64,000 nt of DNA, from NCBI GenBank assembly GCA_026989265.1, contig JALSJP010000002.1:1-64000 (forward strand), read 5' to 3'. The notes below the pieces were generated by a model. That model searched no databases. It was not told the DNA's origin and worked only from the letters and a program-made list of their open reading frames with translations. The DNA is from Micavibrio sp. GTDB lineage: Bacteria > Pseudomonadota > Alphaproteobacteria > Micavibrionales > Micavibrionaceae. The position numbers and the translations under genes were made by a program. Positions within the stretch are counted from its first letter, which is position 1; each line of letters begins with the position of its first letter. Below are positions 1 to 9,877 of this stretch, one piece after another.

Positions 1-112
1 CATGGAAGTGACACTGATTGCACCAATTGCAATGACTGAGGGTCTTCGTTTTGCTATCCGTGAAGGCGGCAGAACTGTTGGCGCGGGCGTCGTTGGTAAA
101 ATTATTGAGTGA
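1..112 (+). CDS. tuf: Elongation factor Tu, C-terminal end (partial)
   Basis: Only the last 36 codons and the TGA stop are inside the window; the reading frame enters from the left edge. The visible end, with [16 protein letters not shown] followed by KIIE, is the conserved end of domain 3 of EF-Tu, the GTPase that delivers aminoacyl-tRNA to the ribosome. It lies 27 nt upstream of rpsJ, the usual tuf-rpsJ arrangement of proteobacterial str/S10 regions, so the window starts at the str-S10 boundary. Confidence 0.95.
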   Translation, partial: MEVTLIAPIAMTEGLRFAIREGGRTVGAGVVGKIIE

Positions 113-139
113 TTTTGAAAAAATATAAGGTATAGAATA

Positions 140-463
140 ATGGATACTCAAAGTATTAGAATTACACTTAAGGCATTTGATCACCGTATCTTGGATACGG
201 CGAGTGCTGAAATTGTTAATACAGCAAAAAGAACGGGCGCATCAGTACGTGGTCCTGTTCCTTTGCCTAACAGAATAAAGAAATTCTCTGTTATTCGATC
301 ACCCCACGTTAATAAGGGGTCTCAAGAACAATTTGAAATGCGTACACATAAGCGCCTTTTGGATATTGTTGAGCCAACTCCGCAAACTATCGATGCTTTG
401 ATGAAGCTTGATTTGCCAGCGGGCGTGGATGTTGAAATTAAAATAGGTCAAATGGCTGCTTAG
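140..463 (+). CDS. rpsJ: 30S ribosomal protein S10 (NusE)
   Basis: 107 residues, close to the usual 102-105. GPVPLP and the loop [20 protein letters not shown] are the family signature. S10 sits in the 30S head and, as NusE, pairs with NusB in transcription antitermination. It is the first gene of the S10 operon. The ATG follows an AAGG ribosome-binding site, and 63 nt separate it from rplC. Confidence 0.97.
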   Translation: MDTQSIRITLKAFDHRILDTASAEIVNTAKRTGASVRGPVPLPNRIKKFSVIRSPHVNKGSQEQFEMRTHKRLLDIVEPTPQTIDALMKLDLPAGVDVEIKIGQMAA

Positions 464-488
464 TAATTGCCTAAATTTGACAAGCTAT

Positions 489-507
489 GTTGATTGTAAG
501 GATCAAC
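489..507 (+). other. Small hairpin in rpsJ-rplC spacer
   Basis: GTTGAT (489-494) and ATCAAC (502-507) form a perfect 6-bp stem with a 7-nt loop, ending about 20 nt before the rplC start. There is no U-run, so it is not a terminator. It may stabilise the mRNA or affect rplC translation; this is inference only. Confidence 0.4.
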
Positions 508-526
508 CTCTGGAAAGGAAGAAAAA

Positions 527-1285
527 ATGACCAAAATGGTTAAAAGAACTGGATTAATTGCACGTAAAGAAGGGATGAGCCGTATCTTCGATGAAGATGG
601 CCGCCATATCCCTGTTACTGTTTTAAAAGTTGATGAATGTCAGGTTATTGCTGTTCGCTCGGAAGAAAAAGATGGCTATGTCGCTGTGCAGCTTGGAGCG
701 GGCAAGGCGAAAGTTAAGCGCACATCAAAGCAAAATCGTGGGCATTTTGCCAAAGCTAAAGTTGAGCCTAAGAAGAAATTGGCTGAGTTTCGTGTTTCTA
801 ACGAAAATATATTAGAAGTTGGCGCGGAAATTGGCGCGAACCACTATATAGCTGGTCAATTTGTTGATGTTACGGGAACATCAATTGGTAAGGGTTTTCA
901 AGGAGCTATGAAACGCCATAATTTCGGCGGAATGCGCGCCACTCATGGTGTGTCGGTTTCTCACAGAGCGCATGGTTCAACTGGTCAATGTCAAGACCCT
1001 GGTCGTGTTTTCAAAGGTAAGAAAATGGCTGGTCATATGGGCGCAGAAAAAGTTACAACGCAAAATCTTGAAATAGTTGCGGTTGATTTGGAAGATAACC
1101 TAATTCTTGTTAAGGGCGCAGTGCCTGGAGCAAAAAAAGGTTGGGTTTTGATTAATGACGCGGTTAAAAAGCCAGCGCCAGAAGGCATTCCACTTCCTGC
1201 GGGCTTTAGAGAAGCTCCAAAAGTAGAAGATATTAAGGCAGATGCTCCTTCTGAAGAAGCTCCTGTATCAAGTGAAGAGGAATAG
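527..1285 (+). CDS. rplC: 50S ribosomal protein L3
   Basis: 252 residues, longer than E. coli L3 (about 209) because of a C-terminal extension from about residue 215 that ends in an acidic Glu/Ser run. [17 protein letters not shown] and [10 protein letters not shown] are the conserved loop that reaches toward the peptidyl-transferase centre. It initiates 50S assembly near the 3' end of 23S rRNA. A strong GGAAAGGAAG site precedes the ATG, and rplD follows after 5 nt. Extended C-termini of L3 are common in Alphaproteobacteria, as far as I recall. Confidence 0.97.
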   Translation: MTKMVKRTGLIARKEGMSRIFDEDGRHIPVTVLKVDECQVIAVRSEEKDGYVAVQLGAGKAKVKRTSKQNRGHFAKAKVEPKKKLAEFRVSNENILEVGAEIGANHYIAGQFVDVTGTSIGKGFQGAMKRHNFGGMRATHGVSVSHRAHGSTGQCQDPGRVFKGKKMAGHMGAEKVTTQNLEIVAVDLEDNLILVKGAVPGAKKGWVLINDAVKKPAPEGIPLPAGFREAPKVEDIKADAPSEEAPVSSEEE

Positions 1286-1290
1286 GGTTA

Positions 1291-1914
1291 ATGAAACTAT
1301 CTGTAAAGACTTTAGAAAATAAGGATGCAGGGGAAATTATCCTTGATAAATCCGTATTTGGCGTAGAAATTCGCCAAGATATTTTACATCGCATGGTGAA
1401 CTACCAGCTAGCGAAGCGTCGCTCTGGTAACCATAAAGCGAAACAGCGCCATGAAATTACTGGTACAGGTAAAAAGCCTTGGGCGCAAAAAGGAACTGGG
1501 CGCGCGCGCGCTGGTGATTTGAAGCGTAATATTGACCGCGGCGGAGCGGCTGTTCATGGGCCAGTTGTTCGCTCTCATGCGGTTGACCTCCCTAAGAAAA
1601 TTCGTAAATTAGCTTTGAAAATCGCACTTTCTTCAAAAGCAAAAGATGGAAAAATCATTATCATTGATGAAGCAAAATCTAAGGACCATAAGACTAAGCC
1701 AATGGCAGCAAAAATCGCTAAATTTGGATTTAATTCCGCTTTAATAGTTAGTGGGCAAGAAGTTGATGCAAATTTTGCAAGAGCTACTGCTAATTTGCCG
1801 CGCATTGATGTTCTTCCGAGCGCCGGTGCAAATGTTTATGACATTATTCGCCGTGATGTTTTGGTATTAACAAAAGACGCGGTTAATGATTTAACTGCAA
1901 GATTGAAAGGTTAG
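1291..1914 (+). CDS. rplD: 50S ribosomal protein L4
   Basis: 207 residues, normal length. The tunnel-lining loop is recognisable by [19 protein letters not shown] (about residues 64-82). L4 binds 23S rRNA domain I and lines the exit tunnel; in E. coli it also represses the S10 operon through its leader. It begins 5 nt after rplC and ends 4 nt before rplW, so the three genes are almost certainly co-translated. Confidence 0.97.
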   Translation: MKLSVKTLENKDAGEIILDKSVFGVEIRQDILHRMVNYQLAKRRSGNHKAKQRHEITGTGKKPWAQKGTGRARAGDLKRNIDRGGAAVHGPVVRSHAVDLPKKIRKLALKIALSSKAKDGKIIIIDEAKSKDHKTKPMAAKIAKFGFNSALIVSGQEVDANFARATANLPRIDVLPSAGANVYDIIRRDVLVLTKDAVNDLTARLKG

Positions 1915-1918
1915 GGCA

Positions 1919-2233
1919 ATGGCTAAAGCAAAGAAAATAGCACCCGCAGAATGGATGTATGAAATTATCCGCTCTCCGCATATAACAGAAAAAGCAACTC
2001 TTGGAAGTGAGTATTCTAAAGTAACTTTCAAAGTTCCTAATTCTGCGACTAAGCCAAATATTAAACAAGCCGTTGAGGTTTTGTTTGGTGTAAAAGTTAA
2101 GGGCGTTAATACTGTTATCCAAAAAGGTAAGAGTAAGACTTTTAAGGGTGTTAAAGGTAGTCGTTCTGATTTCAAAAAGGCGATTGTAACGCTTGAAGAA
2201 GGTCAAACAATTGACACTGGAGCAAATATCTAA
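1919..2233 (+). CDS. rplW: 50S ribosomal protein L23
   Basis: 104 residues. The [12 protein letters not shown] start and the C-terminal basic strand typify L23, which sits at the tunnel exit and docks trigger factor and SRP. The ATG at 1919 is 4 nt downstream of the rplD stop, with the site lying in the rplD end. A 58-nt spacer separates it from rplB. Confidence 0.96.
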   Translation: MAKAKKIAPAEWMYEIIRSPHITEKATLGSEYSKVTFKVPNSATKPNIKQAVEVLFGVKVKGVNTVIQKGKSKTFKGVKGSRSDFKKAIVTLEEGQTIDTGANI

Positions 2234-2291
2234 ATTAATGCAACCATGGTGGCTCGCCGATAATGAGTGAATATAAAAGGAAGTTAAGAAA

Positions 2292-3122
2292 ATGGCATTG
2301 AAAAAATTTAACCCTGTTACCCCTGGTATGCGCCAGCTAATTCAGATTGATAGATCTGACCTATGGAAAGGCGCACCAGAAAAAGCTCTAACCGAAGGTT
2401 TGAGCAAGACTGGTGGTCGTAATAATATGGGGCGCATTACCTCTCGCCATATTGGTGGTGGTCATAAGCGTAAATATCGCATAATTGACTGGAAACGTAC
2501 AAAATGGGATATGCCCGCCACTGTTGAGCGCATAGAATATGACCCTAACCGTACATCTTTTATCGCATTAATCCAGTATGAGGACGGCACTCGTAACTAT
2601 ATTATCGCGCCTCAACGTTTGAAAGTTGGCGATAAAGTTATTGCAGGATCAAAGGTTGATATTAAACCAGGTAATGCAATGCCACTTAAGAATATGCCAG
2701 TTGGTACAATCATCCATAATATTGAGATGAAACCAGGTAAAGGCGCTCAGATGATTCGCTCTGCTGGCACATATGCTCAGCTTGTTGGTCGCGATCAAGG
2801 CTACGCTCAAATTAAGCTTGCATCAGGGGAGCTTCGCATAGTACTTTCCGAATGTATGGCAAGTGTTGGCGCGGTTTCTAATCCAGATCACAGCAACACC
2901 AATATGGGTAAGGCTGGACGTAACCGCTGGAAAGGTCGTCGTCCTCATGTTCGCGGAGTTGTTATGAACCCTGTTGATCACCCTCATGGCGGTGGTGAAG
3001 GTAAAAGCTCTGGTGGTCGTAATCCTGTTACGCCTTGGGGCGTGCCAACTAAGGGTTATAAAACACGTAAAAAAGGTAAAGCGAGCGATAAATATATTAT
3101 TCGCCGCCGTAACAAGAAATAG
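2292..3122 (+). CDS. rplB: 50S ribosomal protein L2
   Basis: 276 residues, the standard bacterial length. The C-terminal [15 protein letters not shown] block contains the conserved histidine near the peptidyl-transferase centre, and the [12 protein letters not shown] region is present. L2 is a primary 23S rRNA binder needed for subunit association. An AAGGAAGTTAAGAAA leader precedes the ATG. In nearly all bacteria the next gene is rpsS; here an extra small ORF intervenes. Confidence 0.97.
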   Translation: MALKKFNPVTPGMRQLIQIDRSDLWKGAPEKALTEGLSKTGGRNNMGRITSRHIGGGHKRKYRIIDWKRTKWDMPATVERIEYDPNRTSFIALIQYEDGTRNYIIAPQRLKVGDKVIAGSKVDIKPGNAMPLKNMPVGTIIHNIEMKPGKGAQMIRSAGTYAQLVGRDQGYAQIKLASGELRIVLSECMASVGAVSNPDHSNTNMGKAGRNRWKGRRPHVRGVVMNPVDHPHGGGEGKSSGGRNPVTPWGVPTKGYKTRKKGKASDKYIIRRRNKK

Positions 3123-3141
3123 GATTTAAGGAGCATTTATT

Positions 3142-3324
3142 ATGGATAAACAGTTTAAATCAAGAGCTAGTATTATTGATGGTAGTGTCGAAATTGATGA
3201 GAGCTTAAAGCCTATAACTAACGATGATATTGGCAGATTAATGCGCCAAGAGGAAAAGGCTATGGCTGAAGTAATGAGTGAAGTAACAGGTAATAAAGCT
3301 GATAACACAGCATTAGATTTATAA
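3142..3324 (+). CDS. Small acidic hypothetical protein inserted in the S10 operon
   Basis: 60 residues, beginning [20 protein letters not shown] and rich in Asp/Glu, with no membrane segment, cysteines or recognised motif. An AAGGAG site (3128-3133) stands 8 nt before the ATG, and the gene ends 13 nt before the rpsS start, which has its own site. It therefore looks like a translated cistron and not spacer. I know of no standard S10-operon gene at this position. The unknown product could be a ribosome-associated or assembly factor, inferred only from position. Confidence 0.75.
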   Translation: MDKQFKSRASIIDGSVEIDESLKPITNDDIGRLMRQEEKAMAEVMSEVTGNKADNTALDL

Positions 3325-3337
3325 GGAAAGAAATAAA

Positions 3338-3613
3338 ATGGCACGTAGTGTATGGAAAGGTCCGTTTATCGAGAAATCTCTTCTAAAAAAGATTGAGGTA
3401 GCAAGAGCAAGCGGCAAGAACACAGTAATTAAAACATGGTCACGCCGATCAACAATTCTGCCAAATATGATCGGTTTAACTTTTGGTGTGCATAATGGAA
3501 AGAAATTTATTCCTGTCATTATATCAGATCAGATGATCGGGCATAAATTGGGTGAATTTGCTCCTACGCGCACATATTATGGTCATGGCGCTGATAAAAA
3601 AGCCAAAAAATAA
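3338..3613 (+). CDS. rpsS: 30S ribosomal protein S19
   Basis: 91 residues, normal. The start [17 protein letters not shown] and the middle [20 protein letters not shown] are diagnostic. S19 binds the 16S rRNA head beside S13 and contacts the A-site side. An AAGGAAAG site precedes the ATG. It is followed after 22 nt by rplV. Confidence 0.97.
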   Translation: MARSVWKGPFIEKSLLKKIEVARASGKNTVIKTWSRRSTILPNMIGLTFGVHNGKKFIPVIISDQMIGHKLGEFAPTRTYYGHGADKKAKK

Positions 3614-3635
3614 AGTATAACTTGAGGAAAATAAA

Positions 3636-4013
3636 ATGGGACAGTCAACAAATCCTAGTAGAACAAAAGAGAATGAAGCGAGGGCGTATGGTAAATACTT
3701 GCGCACTTCTCCACAGAAATTAAATCTTGTGGCGCAAACTATTCGCGGCAAAACTGCTTCTAGAGCGTTAGTGGATTTACAGTTCTCTAAAAGACGTATT
3801 GCACAAGATGTGTTGAAACTGTTACAGTCTGCTGTCGCAAATGCAGAGAATAATCATGGGCTTGATGTTGATCGCTTGGTGGTATCCGAAGCTTATGTTG
3901 GCAAAACTATTATGATGAAACGTTTTAGAGCAAGAGCTCGCGGACGTGGCGCAAGAATTGAAAAGAAAGTCAGTAATATGACTATAATCGTTAAAGAAGC
4001 AGAAGAGGCTTAA
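3636..4013 (+). CDS. rplV: 50S ribosomal protein L22
   Basis: 125 residues, with an N-terminal extension of about 12 residues before the conserved [19 protein letters not shown]. The beta-hairpin loop [19 protein letters not shown] lines the exit tunnel, where macrolide-resistance changes occur in other species. The start has a TTGAGGAAAAT site, and rpsC follows after 5 nt. Confidence 0.96.
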   Translation: MGQSTNPSRTKENEARAYGKYLRTSPQKLNLVAQTIRGKTASRALVDLQFSKRRIAQDVLKLLQSAVANAENNHGLDVDRLVVSEAYVGKTIMMKRFRARARGRGARIEKKVSNMTIIVKEAEEA

Positions 4014-4018
4014 GTAAT

Positions 4019-4705
4019 ATGGGACAGAAGATTAATCCAATTGGTTTAAGAGTAGGAATTAACCGTACGTGGGATTCACGTTGGTATGCTGGACGTGATT
4101 ACGCGGATAAGCTGGTTAATGACATTAAATTACGTGAATATATTCATGAGCATTTAAAAGCCGCTGGCGTTAGTAAAGTTATTATTGAGCGCGCTGCTAA
4201 AACAACTAAGGTAACAGTTTATACTGCTCGCCCCGGTGTTATAATTGGTAAAAAAGGCGCAGATATTGAAAAGCTTCGCCAGAATCTGTCTCGCCGCGCT
4301 GGTGGTGAGGTTGGTCTTAATATCGTTGAGGTTCGCAAACCTGAGGTTGATGCTCAATTAGTTGCTGAAAATGTTGCGCAACAATTGGAACGCCGCGTAT
4401 CTTTCCGCCGTGCTATGAAACGCGCGGTGCAAAATGCCCTTCGTTTTGGAGCGCAAGGTATCCGCATTAACGTATCTGGTCGTTTGGGCGGGGCAGATAT
4501 TGCGCGCATGGAATGGTATCGTGAAGGTCGCGTTCCATTGCACACTTTCCGCGCTGATATTGATTACGGCACAGCAGAGGCTTTGACAACATACGGTATC
4601 ATTGGCGTTAAAATCTGGCTTTATAAAGGTGATGTTATGGAGCATGATCCTATGGCTCGTGATAAACGTTTGTCAGAAGCGCGTGGTGGTGCGCCAAAAA
4701 GATAG
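4019..4705 (+). CDS. rpsC: 30S ribosomal protein S3
   Basis: 228 residues. It starts [20 protein letters not shown], and the KH domain shows [15 protein letters not shown] (about residues 74-88). S3 forms part of the mRNA entry site. It is followed by an unusually long 218-nt gap before rplP, where most bacteria have only a few nucleotides. Confidence 0.97.
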   Translation: MGQKINPIGLRVGINRTWDSRWYAGRDYADKLVNDIKLREYIHEHLKAAGVSKVIIERAAKTTKVTVYTARPGVIIGKKGADIEKLRQNLSRRAGGEVGLNIVEVRKPEVDAQLVAENVAQQLERRVSFRRAMKRAVQNALRFGAQGIRINVSGRLGGADIARMEWYREGRVPLHTFRADIDYGTAEALTTYGIIGVKIWLYKGDVMEHDPMARDKRLSEARGGAPKR

Positions 4706-4807
4706 TGCTAGAATAAGTTTTTTAAATAAAATTTAATAAAGTACTGGATTTTTATTTTTAAATGCGATAAGTTCGCGCCAACTAATGTAAAGCTTGATAA
4801 TAAGCGC

Positions 4808-4847
4808 CATATGGGAACTATAACTCAAAGAGTTAAAAGTCCATGTG
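4808..4847 (+). other. Long imperfect hairpin in the rpsC-rplP gap
   Basis: Pairing from outside to inside: 4808-4814 with 4841-4847 (7 bp, one G-U), a 2-nt bulge, 4817-4819 with 4838-4840 (3 bp), a small internal loop, then TAACTC (4821-4826) with GAGTTA (4830-4835) and an AAA loop. That is 16 pairs in 40 nt with no U-run after it, so it is neither a simple terminator nor random-looking. The remainder of the 4706-4923 gap is AT-rich and holds no ORF. A weak promoter-like pair, TTCCTG (4872-4877) and GATAAT (4895-4900) with 17-nt spacing, could drive rplP onward. Confidence 0.55.
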
Positions 4848-4923
4848 AATGATAATTTTTTTATGTCCGCATTCCTGCATTATTTGCAAGGGGCGATAAT
4901 TAAAGAGTGAAAGACTAGAAGAG

Positions 4924-5352
4924 ATGTTAAGTCCAAAAAAGTTTAAACACCGTAAACAGTTTAAGGGTCGTATCCACGGCAATGCTAAAGGTGGCGCTAC
5001 GTTAGCGTTTGGTGCTTATGGTTTAAAGGCGCAAAGCCCTGACCGTATTACTGCTCGTCAGATTGAGGCTGCTCGCCGCGCTATGACGCGCCATATGAAG
5101 CGTCAAGGTAAGGTTTGGATACGCATATTCCCTGATGTTCCTGTAACGGCAAAGCCGCTGGAAGTTCGTCAAGGTAAGGGTAAAGGCTCTCCTGAATATT
5201 GGGCTGCTCGCGTTAAACCGGGTCGTATTATGTTTGAAATTGATGGAGTTTCTGAGGAAGTTGCGCGCGAGGCATTTGATCTTGCGGCTATGAAGCTTCC
5301 GCTTAAAACTAAATTTGTTAAGCGCGTTGGCGCGATAGGGGAGGCAGCATAA
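4924..5352 (+). CDS. rplP: 50S ribosomal protein L16
   Basis: 142 residues, starting [16 protein letters not shown], the conserved L16 N-terminus; no shorter start fits. L16 organises the A-site region of 23S rRNA. The site before the ATG is a weak GAAGAG run, and the upstream gap could supply a separate promoter. Its TAA overlaps the rpmC ATG by one base, implying coupled translation. Confidence 0.96.
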   Translation: MLSPKKFKHRKQFKGRIHGNAKGGATLAFGAYGLKAQSPDRITARQIEAARRAMTRHMKRQGKVWIRIFPDVPVTAKPLEVRQGKGKGSPEYWAARVKPGRIMFEIDGVSEEVAREAFDLAAMKLPLKTKFVKRVGAIGEAA

Positions 5353-5573
5353 TGAATGTTGAAGACTTGAGATCAAAATCTATTGATGAGCTTGTGAAGA
5401 TCGTTCTTGATTTGCGTAAGGCGCAATTCAATGCACGTTTTCAGCAGTCTCAAGGCGCTTTGGAAAATACAGCGCCTATTCGCGTAGCGCGCCGTGATAT
5501 CGCTAGAGCGAAGACAATATTAAATGAAAAACGAGCTGCAGAAGTTAAATCTGCTGCTAAAAAAGCCGCTTAA
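5352..5573 (+). CDS. rpmC: 50S ribosomal protein L29
   Basis: 73 residues. It starts [20 protein letters not shown], with helix 2 carrying [20 protein letters not shown]29 is a two-helix protein beside L23 at the tunnel exit. It is coupled to rplP through a TAATG overlap. The Ala/Lys-rich tail is modest. Confidence 0.96.
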   Translation: MNVEDLRSKSIDELVKIVLDLRKAQFNARFQQSQGALENTAPIRVARRDIARAKTILNEKRAAEVKSAAKKAA

Positions 5574-5587
5574 GAGGAGTAGGTAAT

Positions 5588-5914
5588 ATGCCACGTCGTG
5601 TATTAGAAGGAAATGTAGTAAGTGATAAGGCTGACAAGACTATAACTGTTCTTGTTGAGCGTCGTTATATGCATCCTGTTTATAAGAAATATATTAAAAG
5701 CTCAGACAAATACACTGCGCATGATGAAGCCAATCAGTTTAAGTCAGGTGATCGTGTCTCTATTATTGAGTGCCGCCCGCTTTCTAAGCGTAAGCGTTGG
5801 GCTGTTATTACTGGTGATGAGGCTTCAAATGAAGCTGAAAAGCCTGCTGTTAAAAAAACACCAGCTAAAAAAACACCAGCTAAAAAGACAACCGCTAAAA
5901 AGAAGGGTGCATAG
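5588..5914 (+). CDS. rpsQ: 30S ribosomal protein S17 with Lys/Ala/Pro-rich tail
   Basis: 108 residues, about 25 more than usual. The core (1-78) has [20 protein letters not shown] and [11 protein letters not shown], typical of S17, an early 16S rRNA binder. From about residue 85 a low-complexity tail repeats [10 protein letters not shown], encoded by near-identical tandem codons at about 5850-5905. Similar tails occur in L30 and L15 in this window. An AGAGGAGTAGGTAAT site precedes the ATG. Confidence 0.96.
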   Translation: MPRRVLEGNVVSDKADKTITVLVERRYMHPVYKKYIKSSDKYTAHDEANQFKSGDRVSIIECRPLSKRKRWAVITGDEASNEAEKPAVKKTPAKKTPAKKTTAKKKGA

Positions 5915-5916
5915 AC

Positions 5917-6285
5917 ATGATACAGATGCAATCCCGTATGAATGTTGCTGATAATAGCGGCGCAAGAGAAGTTCAATGCATTAAGGTGCTTGGCGGTTCT
6001 CACAGGCGCACTGCTAATGTTGGTGATGTTGTCGTAGTATCCGTTAAGGAGGCAATTCCACGCGGTAAAGTTAAAAAAGGCGATGTTCGCAGGGCTGTAA
6101 TTGTTCGCACTAGATTTGGCTTGCAGCGCAAACATGGCGAGAAAATTCGCTTTGATACAAATGCTTGTGTGTTAATAAGCACGAATGGCGAGCCTATTGG
6201 CACACGTATTTTTGGACCAGTTACGCGTGAGCTTCGCGCGGGCGGTTACATGAAAATTATTTCATTGGCATCGGAGGTACTATAG
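5917..6285 (+). CDS. rplN: 50S ribosomal protein L14
   Basis: 122 residues, exactly the usual length. [20 protein letters not shown] and the [17 protein letters not shown] block are diagnostic. L14 forms an intersubunit bridge and is the docking site of RsfS in other bacteria. It begins 2 nt after the rpsQ stop. Confidence 0.97.
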   Translation: MIQMQSRMNVADNSGAREVQCIKVLGGSHRRTANVGDVVVVSVKEAIPRGKVKKGDVRRAVIVRTRFGLQRKHGEKIRFDTNACVLISTNGEPIGTRIFGPVTRELRAGGYMKIISLASEVL

Positions 6286-6287
6286 CT

Positions 6288-6629
6288 ATGGCACAGTCCC
6301 AAGTGAAAAATAAATTAAAAATTCAAAAAGGCGATGAAGTTGTCGTTTTAACAGGCCGTGATAAAGGCGCAAAAGGTGAGGTTCTCAAGGTTCTTACTGA
6401 AAAACGTCGTGTCCTTGTTAAGGGCATTAATCTTGTGACTAAGCATCAAAAGCCTACGCAAGCATCACCAGGTGGGATTCAAAAAATTGAATTGCCTATT
6501 CATGTTTCTAATGTAGCGATTGCAGATCCTAAAGATGGGTCACCTAGTCGCGTTGGTTATAAAGTTTCAAAAGATGGTAAAAAGATTCGCGTGGCTAGAA
6601 AGTCTGGCGAGGAAATTAAGCAAGGTTAA
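6288..6629 (+). CDS. rplX: 50S ribosomal protein L24
   Basis: 113 residues. The KOW motif is visible as [21 protein letters not shown] (about residues 14-33). L24 starts 50S assembly at the 5' end of 23S rRNA. Its TAA overlaps the ATG of rplE (TAATG), so translation is probably coupled. Confidence 0.96.
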   Translation: MAQSQVKNKLKIQKGDEVVVLTGRDKGAKGEVLKVLTEKRRVLVKGINLVTKHQKPTQASPGGIQKIELPIHVSNVAIADPKDGSPSRVGYKVSKDGKKIRVARKSGEEIKQG

Positions 6630-7177
6630 TGGAAATGTCTGTACGTTACAAAGAGTTATACGAAAAAGAAATCGTTCCTGCACTGGATAAAAAATTTGGG
6701 TATAAAAACCCACATATGCGTCCTCGCTTGGATAAAATTGTGCTTAATATGGGAGTTGGTGAAGCGACTCAAGACCGTAAGCACATGGAAAATGCAATTG
6801 AGGCTATGACATTAATAGCGGGGCAAAAGCCTGTTATTTGCAAGGCGCGCCAATCAAATGCATCATTTAAAATCCGTGAAGAGCAAGCAATTGGAACGAA
6901 AGTTACATTGCGCGGTGACCGTATGTATGAGTTTTTAGATCGTTTGATTACAATTGCTATGCCACGTATTCGCGACTTTCGCGGAGTTAATGGCAAAAGC
7001 TTTGATGGTCGCGGAAATTATGCGATGGGCATTACTGAGCATATTATCTTCCCTGAAATCAACTATGATAAGGTAGATAAAATCCGCGGTATGGATATTG
7101 TGATTTGTACAACAGCATCAAATGATGAAGAAGCAAAAGAACTTCTTTCTGCATTTAAGATGCCGTTTAAAAAATAG
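6629..7177 (+). CDS. rplE: 50S ribosomal protein L5
   Basis: 182 residues. Conserved blocks include [17 protein letters not shown] and the [20 protein letters not shown] region. L5 binds 5S rRNA with L18 and contacts P-site tRNA. The overlapping start at 6629 codes [10 protein letters not shown]; an in-frame ATG at 6635 is an alternative that changes only two residues. Confidence 0.96.
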   Translation: MEMSVRYKELYEKEIVPALDKKFGYKNPHMRPRLDKIVLNMGVGEATQDRKHMENAIEAMTLIAGQKPVICKARQSNASFKIREEQAIGTKVTLRGDRMYEFLDRLITIAMPRIRDFRGVNGKSFDGRGNYAMGITEHIIFPEINYDKVDKIRGMDIVICTTASNDEEAKELLSAFKMPFKK

Positions 7178-7202
7178 ATAATTTAAGGAAAGAAGTAAGT
7201 TA

Positions 7203-7508
7203 ATGGCAAAAGTCTGTATGATCGAAAGAGATAAAAAGCGCAAAAAGCTGGTTAATAGCCTTGCCCCTAAGCGTGCTGCACTTAAGGCAATTATCAAGGA
7301 TAAGGCTATTCCTGCGGATGAGCGTTTTCAAGCAGTTTTAAAACTTGCTGAAATGCCTCGTAATTCATCAAAAATAAGAATGAGAAATCGTTGCGCGATC
7401 ACTGGTCGCCCGCGTTCTTATTATCGTAAATTTAATATCTCTCGTATTGCATTGAGAGACCTTGCATCTCGTGGTGAGTTGCCGGGCGTTGTGAAATCAA
7501 GTTGGTAG
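7203..7508 (+). CDS. rpsN: 30S ribosomal protein S14 (zinc-independent type)
   Basis: 101 residues, the long zinc-free form: the CxxC pairs of the short form are absent, and [18 protein letters not shown] marks the C-terminal half. It lies in the 30S head near S3 and S10. An AAGGAAAG site precedes the ATG, and the rpsH site (GGAGGA) overlaps the spacer. Confidence 0.96.
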   Translation: MAKVCMIERDKKRKKLVNSLAPKRAALKAIIKDKAIPADERFQAVLKLAEMPRNSSKIRMRNRCAITGRPRSYYRKFNISRIALRDLASRGELPGVVKSSW

Positions 7509-7523
7509 AAGGAGGATACAATT

Positions 7524-7922
7524 ATGACTATGAGTGATCCCCTAGGTGATATGTTAACGCGCGTTCGTAATGGGCAACAAGCTGGTAAAACAATTGTTGA
7601 ATGTCCATTTTCAAAGGTTCGTGAAAACGTATGTAATGTTTTAAAGGATGAAGGCTTTATCCGTGGCTATAAAATTGAAGATATTGGCGGTAACAAAAAG
7701 AATCTTCAAATTCAGCTGAAATATGCGGATGGTGAAGGCGTTATTCGTCAAATTAACCGTGTGTCTAAGCCAGGTCGTCGCGTTTATACAAATGTAAAAA
7801 CTATGCCACGCTTTTATAATGGTCTTGGTATTTTGGTTGTGTCTACTCCGCAAGGCGTTATGGCTGACCATAAGGCACGCGCGGCAAATGTTGGTGGTGA
7901 AATTCTTTGTCGCGTCTTCTAG
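7524..7922 (+). CDS. rpsH: 30S ribosomal protein S8
   Basis: 132 residues. It starts MTMSDPLGDMLTRVRN, as in other alphaproteobacteria, after a strong AAGGAGGAT site; a second ATG two codons in is less favoured. The C-terminus GVMADHKARAANVGGEILCRVF is diagnostic. S8 binds the central 16S domain and in E. coli also represses the spc operon at L5 mRNA. Confidence 0.97.
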   Translation: MTMSDPLGDMLTRVRNGQQAGKTIVECPFSKVRENVCNVLKDEGFIRGYKIEDIGGNKKNLQIQLKYADGEGVIRQINRVSKPGRRVYTNVKTMPRFYNGLGILVVSTPQGVMADHKARAANVGGEILCRVF

Positions 7923-7958
7923 GCTGGGCATAGATTAATTATTTAAGGAATGTGAGAA

Positions 7959-8519
7959 ATGTCACGTATTGGTAAAAATCCTGTAACAATCCCTGAAGGC
8001 GTTGAAATTCAAATCAATGGTCAGGATGTTAAAGCAAAAGGTAAATTAGGCGAGCTTAAGCTTGTTCTTCATGATGAGGTGTCTGCCGTGATAGAAGACG
8101 CTGCGAATGATGACGGGAAAGCTTCTAAAATAGTGCGCCTAAGCCCTAAATCAAATTCTAAGTTTGCTCAAAAAATCTGGCCAACTATGAGAACTTTGGT
8201 TGACAATATATGTATTGGCGTAAGTCAGGGATATGTTAAAAACCTTGAGATCCATGGTGTTGGTTACCGTGGAAATCTGCAAGGGACAAAATTAGTTCTT
8301 GCTCTAGGATTTTCTCATGATGTAATTTATGAGATTCCTGCTGGAGTTAAGGTTGAGCTGGAAAAGCAGACAAAGCTTAAAATAAGTGGAATTGATAAAC
8401 AGCGCGTTGGTCAAGTTGCCGCTGAAATTAGAGCATTTAAAAAACCTGAGCCATATAAAGGCAAAGGCATTCGTTATGTGGATGAATATATCATTCGCAA
8501 AGAAGGTAAGAAGAAATAG
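7959..8519 (+). CDS. rplF: 50S ribosomal protein L6
   Basis: 186 residues, slightly above the usual 177 because of a polar insertion around residues 46-58. MSRIGKNPVTIPEGVE and the C-terminal EPYKGKGIRYVDE are signatures. L6 is near the factor-binding site and is the target of aminoglycoside-associated mutations elsewhere. An AAGGAATGTG site precedes the ATG. Confidence 0.97.
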   Translation: MSRIGKNPVTIPEGVEIQINGQDVKAKGKLGELKLVLHDEVSAVIEDAANDDGKASKIVRLSPKSNSKFAQKIWPTMRTLVDNICIGVSQGYVKNLEIHGVGYRGNLQGTKLVLALGFSHDVIYEIPAGVKVELEKQTKLKISGIDKQRVGQVAAEIRAFKKPEPYKGKGIRYVDEYIIRKEGKKK

Positions 8520-8531
8520 GGAATTAATAAG

Positions 8532-8927
8532 ATGGCAAAAGCAGCATCAGTTAAAACAACTCCGGCGCAGCGCCGCAAGTTTAGAACACGTAATAAAATC
8601 CGTCGCGTCAATATTGATCGTGTTGGAGTGCGCGTTACTCGTCCGCGTCTTTCAGTCTACCGCAGTGGTAAGCAGATTTATGCGCAAGTTATTTGTGACT
8701 TGCAAGGCAAAACTTTGGCGGCAGCTTCTACTTTAGAGGCAAGCTTGAAGGAAAAGCTTAAAACTGGAGCAAATAAAGAAGCTGCTAATGAGGTTGGTAA
8801 ATTAGTTGCGCAGCGTGCTAAAAAAGCAGGCGTTAGCAAGATTGTATTTGATCGTGGTCGCTATCTTTATCATGGACGTGTTAAGGCTTTGGCTGACGGC
8901 GCGCGCGACGGCGGATTAGAATTTTAG
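8532..8927 (+). CDS. rplR: 50S ribosomal protein L18
   Basis: 131 residues with a short N-terminal extension before [14 protein letters not shown]. The conserved [16 protein letters not shown] and [20 protein letters not shown] bind 5S rRNA. It lies between rplF (12 nt) and rpsE (17 nt) in normal spc order. Confidence 0.97.
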   Translation: MAKAASVKTTPAQRRKFRTRNKIRRVNIDRVGVRVTRPRLSVYRSGKQIYAQVICDLQGKTLAAASTLEASLKEKLKTGANKEAANEVGKLVAQRAKKAGVSKIVFDRGRYLYHGRVKALADGARDGGLEF

Positions 8928-8944
8928 ACAAAGGATTATATGAA

Positions 8945-9517
8945 ATGGCATATGGACAACAAGAAAAAAAGCACCGCGATGATAGCGAGCAGCCAGAACT
9001 AATTGAGCGTTTGGTTGGTATTAACCGCGTTGCAAAAGTTGTAAAGGGTGGTCGTCGCTTTGGTTTTGCTGCACTCGTTGTGGTCGGCGATGGTAAAGGT
9101 CGCGTTGGCTATGGACATGGTAAAGCCAAGGAAGTTCCTGAAGCTATCAAAAAGGCTACGGATCAGGCAAAACGTAAAATGATCCGCGTTCCTCTTCGTG
9201 AAGGTCGTACTTTGCATCATGACGTATTTGGTAAAGATGGCGCTGGTAAAGTTTTCCTTCGCTCTGCCCCTGCTGGTAAAGGTATCATCGCTGGCGGGCC
9301 AATGCGCGCAGTATTCGAAGTTCTTGGAATACAAGATATTGTTGCTAAAGCGATTGGCTCAAACAACCCATACAGCATGGTAAACGCAACATTCGCAGCA
9401 TTAAAAGACACGCAAAGCCCGCGCCACGTAGCAAATCGCCGTAATAAAAAAGTAAGCGATATTGTTTCTAACCGCGAAGTTGGTATGACTACTTTGGCAG
9501 CGGATGCTGGCGAGTAA
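8945..9517 (+). CDS. rpsE: 30S ribosomal protein S5
   Basis: 190 residues. The dsRNA-binding-like N-terminal domain has [19 protein letters not shown], and the second domain has [16 protein letters not shown]5 takes part in mRNA entry and decoding fidelity. An AAGGATTATATGAA leader precedes the ATG. Confidence 0.97.
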   Translation: MAYGQQEKKHRDDSEQPELIERLVGINRVAKVVKGGRRFGFAALVVVGDGKGRVGYGHGKAKEVPEAIKKATDQAKRKMIRVPLREGRTLHHDVFGKDGAGKVFLRSAPAGKGIIAGGPMRAVFEVLGIQDIVAKAIGSNNPYSMVNATFAALKDTQSPRHVANRRNKKVSDIVSNREVGMTTLAADAGE

Positions 9518-9553
9518 TAGATAAATAAGATTTTAAGCATAAGGATTTGAGTT

Positions 9554-9835
9554 ATGGCTGAAGAAAAAAAGAAAACACCAGCGAAAAAAGCGGTTGCTAA
9601 GAAGCCTGTAGCTAAGAAAGCTCCAGTGAAAAAAGCACCTGTAAAGAAAACAGCCGGCAAGACTCTTAAGGTTACACAAATTGGTTCACCTATTGGTCGT
9701 AAAGCATATCAACGCGCTACATTAATTGGGCTTGGTTTAAATAAAATGCACAAAACGAGAGAGCTAGAAGATACTCCATCGGTGCGCGGTATGGTTAATA
9801 AAGTTAGTCATTTGGTTAAAGTTGAAGGCGAGTAA
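9554..9835 (+). CDS. rpmD: 50S ribosomal protein L30 with N-terminal Lys/Ala/Pro extension
   Basis: 93 residues, against about 60 normally. L30 proper starts near residue 36 ([20 protein letters not shown]) and ends [17 protein letters not shown]. The first 35 residues are a repeating KK/PA/VA low-complexity segment resembling an H1-type tail. The ATG at 9554 has an AAGGATTTGAGTT leader, and no good start lies nearer the core, so the extension appears to be translated. Confidence 0.95.
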   Translation: MAEEKKKTPAKKAVAKKPVAKKAPVKKAPVKKTAGKTLKVTQIGSPIGRKAYQRATLIGLGLNKMHKTRELEDTPSVRGMVNKVSHLVKVEGE

Positions 9836-9877
9836 TACCGCCTGACATAGTAACTGATAAAAAAAGGATATAGTTAG

